Assembly: GCA_934432595.1 (NCBI GenBank)
Contig: CAKRYR010000020.1
Coordinates: 1 to 29,260, forward strand
Length of the DNA stretch: 29,260 nucleotides
Source of the DNA: an uncultured Lachnospiraceae bacterium
Lineage (GTDB): Bacteria; Bacillota; Clostridia; Lachnospirales; Lachnospiraceae
Direction: 5' to 3'
Shown: piece by piece, positions 24,361 to 29,260 of the stretch
Position numbering within the stretch: the stretch's first letter is position 1
Layout of the letters: the number at the start of each line of letters is the position of its first letter
Translations under genes and position numbers: made by a program
The notes under the pieces: model-generated
The model's input: the letters and a program-made list of their open reading frames with translations, nothing else
What the model was told of the DNA's origin: nothing
Databases searched by the model: none

Positions 24361-24789
24361 ATGATAGGTATTATTATTGCAATTATTTCAGGAGCTTTAA
24401 TGAGTATACAAGGAGTGTTTAATAGTAATTTTACAAAGCAGACGAATCTTTGGTTTGCTAATTGTATTATTCAGTTTAGTGCACTCTTGATGTGTCTACT
24501 TATATGGCTAATTACTAAGCCGGGTGGAAATTTATCAATGGTGCTTAATTTGAAAGATAAGTATGTTTTGTTAGGTGGTATTATAGGAACTTTTATTACA
24601 TTTACAGTTATTAAAAGTATGAATAGTCTTGGACCAGCTAAGGCGGTTATGATTATTGTAATTGCACAGATTCTTGTAGCATATCTTATAGAAGTGTTTG
24701 GCATGTTTGGGGTGGAAAAGGCTGCATTTGAAATGAAAAAATTATTTGGAGTAATTATTGCAATTATAGGAATTATAATGTTTTCTTAG
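24361..24789 (+). CDS. YdcZ/DUF606-type small membrane transporter
   Basis: A 142-residue protein with five hydrophobic segments and the look of the DUF606 (YdcZ) branch of the drug/metabolite transporter superfamily: MSIQGVFNSNFTKQTNLWFA near the start, WLITKPGG, GGIIGTFITFTVIKSMNSLGPAKAVMI and a final FGVIIAIIGIIMF. Family members are about 140 residues and sometimes occur as tandem pairs; here there is only one. GGAGG lies 6 bases before the ATG. A TATAAT at 24271-24276 may be its -10 box. Substrate unknown. Confidence 0.8.
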   Translation: MIGIIIAIISGALMSIQGVFNSNFTKQTNLWFANCIIQFSALLMCLLIWLITKPGGNLSMVLNLKDKYVLLGGIIGTFITFTVIKSMNSLGPAKAVMIIVIAQILVAYLIEVFGMFGVEKAAFEMKKLFGVIIAIIGIIMFS

Positions 24790-24804
24790 AGAAAAATACA
24801 GCAA

Positions 24805-24886
24805 CTGCACAATGGCGCGCAAAGTGGATCAAGTCCCTCATGAGTGAGGAAAACAGGGAGTTGATAAGGTCTTGTCCGCTTTGTTC
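24805..24886. repeat. 82-nt structured dispersed repeat, copy 2
   Basis: Same length as the element at 3663-3744 and about 83% identical, with differences concentrated in a variable block (about positions 57-66 of the element) and at single transition sites. The outer stem is kept: CAAAGTGGATCAAG against CTTGTCCGCTTTG, where one C-to-T change still allows a G-U pair in one orientation. A T run at 24902-24912 follows 16 bases later. It lies 15 bases after the YdcZ-type gene, consistent with a terminator role here. Confidence 0.8.
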
Positions 24887-24985
24887 ATTCATAGAAAGCG
24901 ACTTTTTTTTTTATTTAATAGGCGGCACCTTTTTAAATCTAGACCAAAATTGTATAAAAATGTTAAAAAAAATTTAATTTACCTA

Positions 24986-25014
24986 TTGTAATAATTAAAA
25001 ATATTTTGTACAAT
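24986..25014 (+). promoter_or_regulatory. Promoter for comEA
   Basis: TTGTAA at 24986-24991, a 17-base spacer and TACAAT at 25009-25014, about 88 bases before the start. The rest of the 312-base gap (24790-25101) holds the 82-nt repeat and AT-rich DNA with no ORF. Confidence 0.55.
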
Positions 25015-25101
25015 ATAGAATGAAAGTTACTAGAATGTTAATTAGAGTAAATATTAATTAATATATGTAGCTTTAAGGTATTAATTCATGGAGGTTTTAT
25101 A

Positions 25102-25758
25102 TTGAATAAGAAACACTTAATTATGATTATTGTTGTGTTTTTTATTGGTATAACTGGAGTTGTTTTTTATATGAATAAAAGCAATGATAGTGAATTAGTA
25201 GATTGCGATACACAGATTTCTTATTCAGAAGAAGATAATAGTAACTCGAAGAAGACAACGGATAATAACTCTAAAGATTCTAATACGAGTTCTAAAGACA
25301 ATAAGAATAAGAAGATATACGTTCATATATGTGGTGAGGTTAATGAACCTGGAGTATATGAATTAAAAGAAGATGCGAGAGTAATTGATGCAATTGAGGC
25401 AGCAAAGGGACTTACCCAAGCAGCATCACAACAGTCAGTTAATCAAGCAGAGAAACTTGAAGATAGTGAACAGATATATGTTCCTTCTATTAAAGAAGTG
25501 AAAGATAATGTTAATCAGTCTGTTAAATCTTCAGATAGTAATAGTAGTATTAATAATGCAGGAAATGGTAAGATTAATATTAATACTGCTTCACAAGAGG
25601 AACTTACAACTTTACCTGGTATTGGAGTTGCAAAAGCTCAGAAAATTATAGCTTATAGACAACAGAATGGCTCTTTTTCAAAGATTGAGGACATTATGAA
25701 AATATCAGGAATTAAAGAAGGTTTATTTAATAAAATTTCAGAAAATATTACTGTATAG
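25102..25758 (+). CDS. comEA: ComEA-family DNA-binding competence protein
   Basis: A 218-residue membrane-anchored protein that binds double-stranded DNA outside the cell during transformation. Residues 6-24 form the membrane anchor, 30-70 a Ser/Asn/Lys-rich spacer, 71-130 a SLBB domain (IYVHICGEVNEPGVYEL), and about 157-217 the paired helix-hairpin-helix domain (ININTASQEELTTLPGIGVAKAQKIIAYR). Start is TTG at 25102, set by GGAGGT about 8 bases upstream and the lack of an ATG before the membrane segment. In many Firmicutes comEC follows comEA; here the next gene is a response regulator, only 13 bases away. Confidence 0.92.
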   Translation: MNKKHLIMIIVVFFIGITGVVFYMNKSNDSELVDCDTQISYSEEDNSNSKKTTDNNSKDSNTSSKDNKNKKIYVHICGEVNEPGVYELKEDARVIDAIEAAKGLTQAASQQSVNQAEKLEDSEQIYVPSIKEVKDNVNQSVKSSDSNSSINNAGNGKININTASQEELTTLPGIGVAKAQKIIAYRQQNGSFSKIEDIMKISGIKEGLFNKISENITV

Positions 25759-25771
25759 AAGAGGTGAAGAA

Positions 25772-26464
25772 ATGAGCAAAAAAGTGCTTGTTGTTGATGA
25801 TGAAAAACTAATAGTGAAAGGAATCAAATTCAGTCTAGAGCAAGATGGATATGACGTAGATTGTGCATATGATGGTGAAGAAGCTCTTGAATTAGTTAAG
25901 CAGAATGAATATGATGTTATGCTATTAGATGTAATGTTACCAAAACTAACAGGTTTTGAAGTATTACAAATGATAAGGGAATTCTCAATGTTACCAGTTA
26001 TCATGCTTACTGCTAAGGGTGATGACATGGATAAAATATTAGGACTTGAGTATGGAGCAGATGATTATATTACTAAACCATTTAACATTCTTGAAGTAAA
26101 GGCTAGAATTAAAGCAATCTTCAGAAGAAGTAAAGTTAAAGAAGAAAAAGAAGATAAGAGCAACTTAATTGTATATGATGATTTGAGACTTGATTGCGAT
26201 AGTAAGAGAGTACATATCGGTAATAAGGAAATTAATCTTACAGCTAAAGAGTTCGATTTATTAGAGCATTTAGCAGTAAATCCTGATAAAGTATACAGTA
26301 GAGAAAATCTTCTTAACATTGTATGGGGATATGATTACCCAGGTGATGTTAGAACTGTTGATGTTCACGTAAGAAGACTTCGTGAAAAGATCGAAGAGAA
26401 TCCAAGCGAACCAAAGTATATTCATACTAAGTGGGGCGTAGGATACTTCTTTAGAATCGATTAA
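25772..26464 (+). CDS. OmpR/PhoB-family response regulator
   Basis: A 230-residue DNA-binding response regulator. The receiver domain has the acidic pair Asp9/Asp10, phosphoacceptor Asp53 (VMLLDVMLP), Thr80 and Lys102 (ITKPFN). The C-terminal winged-helix domain (about 130-230) ends with RTVDVHVRRLREKIEENPSEPKYI then TKWGVGYFFR, shown here in parts. It most resembles the WalR/PhoP group by eye, but that assignment is not secure. No histidine kinase gene adjoins: a terminator begins 15 bases after the stop. The ribosome site is AGAGGTG. It is 13 bases after comEA and probably co-transcribed with it. Confidence 0.92.
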   Translation: MSKKVLVVDDEKLIVKGIKFSLEQDGYDVDCAYDGEEALELVKQNEYDVMLLDVMLPKLTGFEVLQMIREFSMLPVIMLTAKGDDMDKILGLEYGADDYITKPFNILEVKARIKAIFRRSKVKEEKEDKSNLIVYDDLRLDCDSKRVHIGNKEINLTAKEFDLLEHLAVNPDKVYSRENLLNIVWGYDYPGDVRTVDVHVRRLREKIEENPSEPKYIHTKWGVGYFFRID

Positions 26465-26478
26465 TAATGTAAATGTGT

Positions 26479-26510
26479 AAAAACCCTTGTGAAAACAAGG
26501 GTTTTTCTTT
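26479..26510 (+). terminator. Rho-independent terminator after the response regulator
   Basis: AAAAACCCTTGT (26479-26490) pairs perfectly with ACAAGGGTTTTT (26495-26506) around GAAA, then CTTT. A textbook tetraloop terminator closing the comEA-regulator transcript. Confidence 0.9.
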
Positions 26511-26538
26511 ATCTAAAAATAGCAGGTATAATATAAAA

Positions 26539-26555
26539 GTTCCCAAAAAAGTTCC
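26539..26555. repeat. GTTCCYAAAAAA repeat, left copy
   Basis: GTTCCCAAAAAAGTTCC: two partial units of a 12-nt period. A near-identical stretch lies at 28750-28774 in the same orientation. Together they bracket the accessory segment. They could be ends of an inserted piece or unrelated operator-like repeats. Confidence 0.5.
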
Positions 26556-26596
26556 TGGTTAATTTATTCAAGTATTATTAAGGAAGGATGAGTTAT

Positions 26597-26749
26597 ATGG
26601 CTAAGAGAGGAAGAAAGGCAAGATTAGAGACTAGGGAGGAAATAGAAAAAGCTAGAGGAAAATCAACAATTAGGTTTGTTAAATCTAAAAATAGAAGTGA
26701 TAAAGAAGAGAATTTTGAGGTTAAGACATTAACAATTTTCTTGCTATAA
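26597..26749 (+). CDS. Small basic protein, 50 residues
   Basis: ATG at 26597 with AAGGAAGGA about 8 bases upstream. The product starts MAKRGRKARLETREEIEKAR, has an AT-hook-like RGRK core and many Lys/Arg/Glu residues, then ends in a hydrophobic TLTIFLL. The polar part looks like real protein; the odd hydrophobic tail suggests the frame may be cut short by a mutation, so this could be the start of a longer broken gene. Not recognised. It stands alone between two terminator-like structures. Confidence 0.5.
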   Translation: MAKRGRKARLETREEIEKARGKSTIRFVKSKNRSDKEENFEVKTLTIFLL

Positions 26750-26753
26750 TTTT

Positions 26754-26806
26754 AAGGCCTCCTATGAATTTTTATTTTATCATAGAAAGCCCTTATTTCA
26801 TATCTT
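26754..26806. terminator. Imperfect inverted repeat between converging genes
   Basis: TAAGGCCTCCTATGA and TCATAGAAAGCCCTTA form a long imperfect stem around a T-rich loop. It lies downstream of the 50-residue ORF and of the minus-strand repeat protein, so it may end both transcripts. Boundaries are approximate. Confidence 0.4.
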
Positions 26807-26877
26807 TTTATGTAATTTACAGAGTTTTTTTCACACACCTTATAAAACAATGCCGGTGGTTGTGATTATAGCTTAAA

Positions 26878-27738
26878 TTATTTGATTGTAAAATTAATTT
26901 TTCTAGAACCAGTATATTCTCCAATTCCTGTTATTTTAACTTTAGCAGTTCCTGGTTTTGTATTGTTTGAATATGAGACTTTAAAATCTACATTTTCTTT
27001 TAATTGCTTATTTGACCCTTCATCTGTAACAATTACTTTAGCTTTTATAGCATTTCCTGTATATGCATGACATTTCTTTTCCATTTTTGGTTCGCAGTTA
27101 AGAATATCTACTTTATTAGATTTTCCTGCATTTGGTTTTTTAATATAGTATTTAACATAAATACTTCCATTAAATTTACCAATACCTGATACTTCACATT
27201 TTGCCCAACCATAAGAATTATTATATACGTAACGACAAGTGTAGTCTTTATTTTGCTGTAATACAGTATTACCATATTTTACAAGAATTTCTGGGCACAC
27301 ACTTTTTTTACCATCATAATAAAAATCTTGACCTACTAATTCAGCTGTACAAGCCTTTTCAAAATCTATAGTTCCATTTTTATTAGTTGCATTTAAATCT
27401 TTTATAATAAAATCTTGTCTAATACTATCTACATAATCTCCTTGCCCTTGTAATTTTAATGTAGCTGTTCCAGCTCTATCATTAAATTCTAGTTTTGCAT
27501 AATAGTCAATACCATTTTTTAATTCTTTATCCATGTACATGACCTTGTATTCAGGTTCTATTCTTTGTCCCTCAAAATAATAAATGTTTTTCTCCATTAT
27601 TAAATCACAGTCATGTGTAAGACTAGGCTTTCTCTGACATGCTTTAGAATCTAATTTTTGAGAAGTAACGATTGCAGTGACTACTAATGCAAATACCATA
27701 CCAACAGTTGCTAACCCCATTAATAATTTTTTATTCAT
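26878..27738 (-). CDS. Secreted or membrane-anchored protein of three repeat domains
   Basis: A 286-residue protein with a basic start and one hydrophobic segment at about 6-26, acting as signal peptide or anchor. The rest is three divergent copies of a roughly 60-residue beta-type repeat, at about 52-112, 139-199 and 225-285. The pattern is Y-[EDT]-G-x-x-I-x-P-x-x-x-V, then L-x-x-x-x-D-Y, then N-x-x-x-G-x-A-x-x-x-x-x-G-x-G-x-[YF]-x-G-S. The third copy is the most canonical (SYSNNTKPGTAKVKITGIGE). Such repeats are frequent in clostridial surface proteins. Eight cysteines (34, 44, 130, 148, 168, 181, 215, 223) are unusual for that class. AAGGGG is the ribosome site. No sortase motif or catalytic domain is visible. 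Confidence 0.85.
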   Translation of the reverse strand: MNKKLLMGLATVGMVFALVVTAIVTSQKLDSKACQRKPSLTHDCDLIMEKNIYYFEGQRIEPEYKVMYMDKELKNGIDYYAKLEFNDRAGTATLKLQGQGDYVDSIRQDFIIKDLNATNKNGTIDFEKACTAELVGQDFYYDGKKSVCPEILVKYGNTVLQQNKDYTCRYVYNNSYGWAKCEVSGIGKFNGSIYVKYYIKKPNAGKSNKVDILNCEPKMEKKCHAYTGNAIKAKVIVTDEGSNKQLKENVDFKVSYSNNTKPGTAKVKITGIGEYTGSRKINFTIK

Positions 27739-27818
27739 GTTATCATACCCCTTTTAAAAAAATTGATAAATCTTATAAATGTTACTAAATATTTCTGTTA
27801 TATATTGTTACTGAATTT

Positions 27819-27827
27819 ATTATAACA
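27819..27827 (-). promoter_or_regulatory. Extended -10 promoter of the repeat-protein gene
   Basis: On the minus strand TGTTATAAT, an extended -10 element, about 80 bases before the start codon. A TTGATG 20 bases further upstream is too far for an ideal -35. Confidence 0.5.
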
Positions 27828-28187
27828 TACATATTTGCATATGACATCAACCTCAAATTTTACAAATATTAACAATTTAATATATAATTAAAATTTTTAA
27901 TTTTTAATTAAACATTATATATAGGTTATAACTTTGAGAATTTGTATACAATCCAATAATCACAACTTACTTTTGTGTCAGAGATACTGTTTTGATATCT
28001 AGAAAACAAACTTAAATATTTCTAAAAAATTAATTAGCATATATATTTGTAATAAATACAGTTTTTAATATACAAACATGGTTAATGCAAGGATTATCAA
28101 TCGAACAAAAGAAAATTATAAAGAAAGTGTAAATTGCAACATTTTTTTGCATTCCCAAATTAATTTAGCAGTATTTTATGCAATAGG
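27828..28187. other. AT-rich intergenic DNA without an identified gene
   Basis: The space between the divergent minus-strand repeat protein and the antitoxin gene. It is very AT-rich, with short palindromic TTTAATTTTTAATTAAA-like tracts near 27890-27910. A 38-codon frame at about 28078 lacks a ribosome site and is not annotated. Confidence 0.6.
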
Positions 28188-28216
28188 TTGAATTTATCCT
28201 AGAATTTAGATATAAT
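28188..28216 (+). promoter_or_regulatory. Promoter of the antitoxin gene
   Basis: TTGAAT at 28188-28193, 17 bases, TATAAT at 28211-28216, then 44 bases to the ATG. In Phd/Doc systems the antitoxin binds its own promoter; no operator palindrome is obvious here. Confidence 0.7.
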
Positions 28217-28260
28217 ATTTATATAGACAATTTAGCATATATTTTTAAGGAGGTGTTGTT

Positions 28261-28503
28261 ATGACAGTAGATACAAATACACTAGTTTCAATTACAGAAG
28301 CTAATCAAAATTTTTCAAAAGTCGCGAGATTAGTAGATGAGCATGGAACAGCAGTTATTATGAAAAATAATGTGCCACGATATTTGGTAATTGATTTTAA
28401 TAAGGCAGAACAAGATATGATTGCTAAGGATGAAGATGTCTTGAGTATTTCAAAACGTTTAATAGAAAAAAATATGGAAGCATATGAGAAACTTGCTAAA
28501 TGA
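28261..28503 (+). CDS. phd: Phd/YefM-family antitoxin
   Basis: An 80-residue antitoxin of the prevent-host-death family. The N-terminal DNA-binding and dimerisation fold reads VSITEANQNFSKVARLVDEH, followed by the family strand AVIMKNNVPRYLVIDF, and a C-terminal helical tail that would wrap the toxin (SKRLIEKNMEAYEKLAK). AAGGAGGTG lies 7 bases before the ATG. Its stop overlaps the start of the toxin reading frame by the classic ATGA. The gene itself looks intact although its partner is destroyed, so it may persist as a repressor or as an anti-addiction remnant. The symbol indicates family, not proven orthology to P1 phd. Confidence 0.88.
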   Translation: MTVDTNTLVSITEANQNFSKVARLVDEHGTAVIMKNNVPRYLVIDFNKAEQDMIAKDEDVLSISKRLIEKNMEAYEKLAK

Positions 28504-28720
28504 TAAAATTGACAAAACAACAAGTATTAAATTTGCACAAGCAGTTGATTGATACAACAGGAGGTATTAGTGGAGTAAGAGATGAGAATATGCTTATTTC
28601 TGCATTAGAAACACCGTTTTAATCTTATGAAGGACAAGAATTATATCCAAGTATTTAGGCTAAAGCTGTAAGATTGAATATGAAGAACTTTTAAAGTGGA
28701 TTATAGAACATCAAAAATAA
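28500..28720 (+). pseudogene. doc: Degraded Doc (Fic-family) toxin
   Basis: The start, MIKLTKQQVLNLHKQLIDTT then GGISGVRDENMLISALETPF, is the N-terminus of a death-on-curing toxin, beginning at the ATGA overlap with the antitoxin. A TAA at 28620 interrupts it. The same frame goes on with SYEGQELYPSI, a TAG at 28656, then AKAVRL, all Doc-like. The frame then switches and IEYEELLKWIIEHQK ends at a TAA at 28718, which matches the usual Doc C-terminus. The middle of the protein, including the Fic motif HPFxxGNKR, is missing: roughly 40-50 codons are deleted. With two nonsense codons, a frame change and no active site, it cannot make active toxin. Confidence 0.85.
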
Positions 28721-28880
28721 TAAAAAACATAAATATATATTCTAAGGGAGTTCCTAAAAAAGTTCCCAAAAAAGTGGTGAATTGAAAAAGTAACGTCCAC
28801 TTTGTAAGATTAAATTCCACCCTTGTTTTTGTGTATAGAATGTGGTGTTGGCCTTTTTTTATATTTTTATTTTAGAAGGT
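28721..28880. repeat. AT-rich spacer with the right GTTCCYAAAAAA repeat (28750-28774)
   Basis: GTTCCTAAAAAA then GTTCCCAAAAAAG: the unit repeated in tandem with a 12-nt period, 16 of 17 bases identical to 26539-26555. The remainder has a CCACCC/GTGGTG pair around 28820-28850 followed by a T run near 28855, possibly a weak terminator. No gene is seen. Confidence 0.45.
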
Positions 28881-28934
28881 TTGGATGTAAAACAATATCG
28901 TTAGCAGGGATACGTTTTACATCCAATTTTTTTT
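28881..28934 (+). terminator. Strong Rho-independent terminator
   Basis: TTGGATGTAAAAC (28881-28893) pairs perfectly over 13 bp with GTTTTACATCCAA (28914-28926), followed by eight T. The 20-base loop can pair further (TATC with GATA). The nearest upstream gene is the broken toxin, 160 bases away, so it probably ends the antitoxin transcript or an unseen short RNA. Confidence 0.85.
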
Positions 28935-28975
28935 AAATAGATTTTCCATATAGTTGCTCAATGTCGATGGAAAAA

Positions 28976-29004
28976 TTGACAAAAATCTAAAAAAATAATA
29001 TAAT
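28976..29004 (+). promoter_or_regulatory. Consensus promoter of the permease gene
   Basis: TTGACA at 28976-28981, 17 bases, TATAAT at 28999-29004. Both boxes are perfect, 60 bases before the permease start. This is the strongest-looking promoter in the window. Confidence 0.85.
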
Positions 29005-29064
29005 TACGTGGGCTATATACATTCTTAAATAAAAAATCTGAAGAGAAGATAGGAGACTGATAAA

Positions 29065-29260
29065 ATGCTAAAAAATGCTATAGCATATATTTTAAGAAAA
29101 AGAAATAGAACAAGTATAGTATTTATTATTTTAACAGTAGTTCTCTCTTGTTTATATTCATGTTTGAATATAACAAAATCAATAAATAATTTAGAAAAAA
29201 ACTTATACAAGATTTCAAATACATCATTATCAATAACTAAAAATAATGGTGATACTTTTG
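29065..29260 (+). CDS. ABC transporter permease, FtsX-like, N-terminal part
   Basis: ATG at 29065 with AGGAGA about 8 bases upstream; the frame is open to the window end (65 complete codons). The product begins MLKNAIAYILRKRNRTSIVF, has one membrane segment (about 18-38) and then a polar start of a large outer loop (SINNLEKNLYKISNTSLSIT). This matches the first part of MacB/FtsX-like permeases common in Lachnospiraceae, often linked to peptide export or antibiotic-peptide resistance. The ATPase is expected downstream, outside the window. Identification rests on the N-terminus alone. Confidence 0.65.
   Translation, partial: MLKNAIAYILRKRNRTSIVFIILTVVLSCLYSCLNITKSINNLEKNLYKISNTSLSITKNNGDTF

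Noticed and set aside
28078..28194. 38-codon frame upstream of the antitoxin
   Set aside because: No ribosome site, overlaps the antitoxin promoter and has no protein-like pattern.
1..29260. CRISPR array, tRNA genes, transposase or integrase genes
   Set aside because: I saw no regularly spaced repeats, no tRNA cloverleaf sequences and no transposase or recombinase motifs in any translated frame.

Overview
The window is about 29 kb of very AT-rich DNA from a low-GC Gram-positive bacterium, most likely a clostridial Lachnospiraceae member. That placement is inferred from the gene order (murE-murF-priA-def-fmt-yugP-rsmB-rlmN-stp-prkC-rsgA-rpe), codon use, AAGGAGG-type ribosome sites, a PASTA-domain kinase, and a terminal FtsX-like permease of a type common in that family. 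No database search was possible.

Layout. Positions 1-68 are the 3' end of a 23S rRNA gene, followed by an operon terminator and no 5S gene. Positions 332-990 hold a small decayed block: two short membrane or secreted protein genes, each with a one-base frameshift, and a weaker third remnant closed by a terminator. Positions 1091-3406 are a complete polar amino-acid ABC importer (binding lipoprotein, permease, ATPase). A 705-base gap follows, with an 82-nt structured repeat and a promoter plus a long leader that can fold into a closed multi-branch structure ahead of murE. Positions 4112-9480 carry murE, murF and priA. From 9654 to 19092 is a housekeeping series: protein N-terminus maturation (def, fmt), a membrane zinc protease, rRNA methylation (rsmB, rlmN), the Stp/PrkC phosphatase-kinase pair, ribosome assembly (rsgA) and rpe. 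Then come ychF, lgt and maf. A 752-residue acidic, single-pass membrane protein of unknown function lies on the minus strand (21871-24129). It is divergent from a small YdcZ-type membrane protein, which is followed by comEA and an OmpR-family response regulator with no adjacent kinase.

After 26.5 kb the region becomes accessory: a 50-residue basic ORF, a minus-strand secreted protein built of three repeat domains, an intact Phd-type antitoxin next to a wrecked Doc toxin, a strong orphan terminator, and the start of an ABC permease cut by the window end. Related 12-nt-period repeats (GTTCCYAAAAAA) lie at 26539 and 28750, on either side of most of this region.

The core genes link cell-wall precursor synthesis (murE, murF), lipoprotein modification (lgt), translation and ribosome maturation, and wall-sensing Ser/Thr phosphorylation (prkC, stp). 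I see no clear new multi-gene system. The best leads are the structured murE leader, the 82-nt repeat pair, the unknown 752-residue protein, and the disarmed toxin-antitoxin locus.
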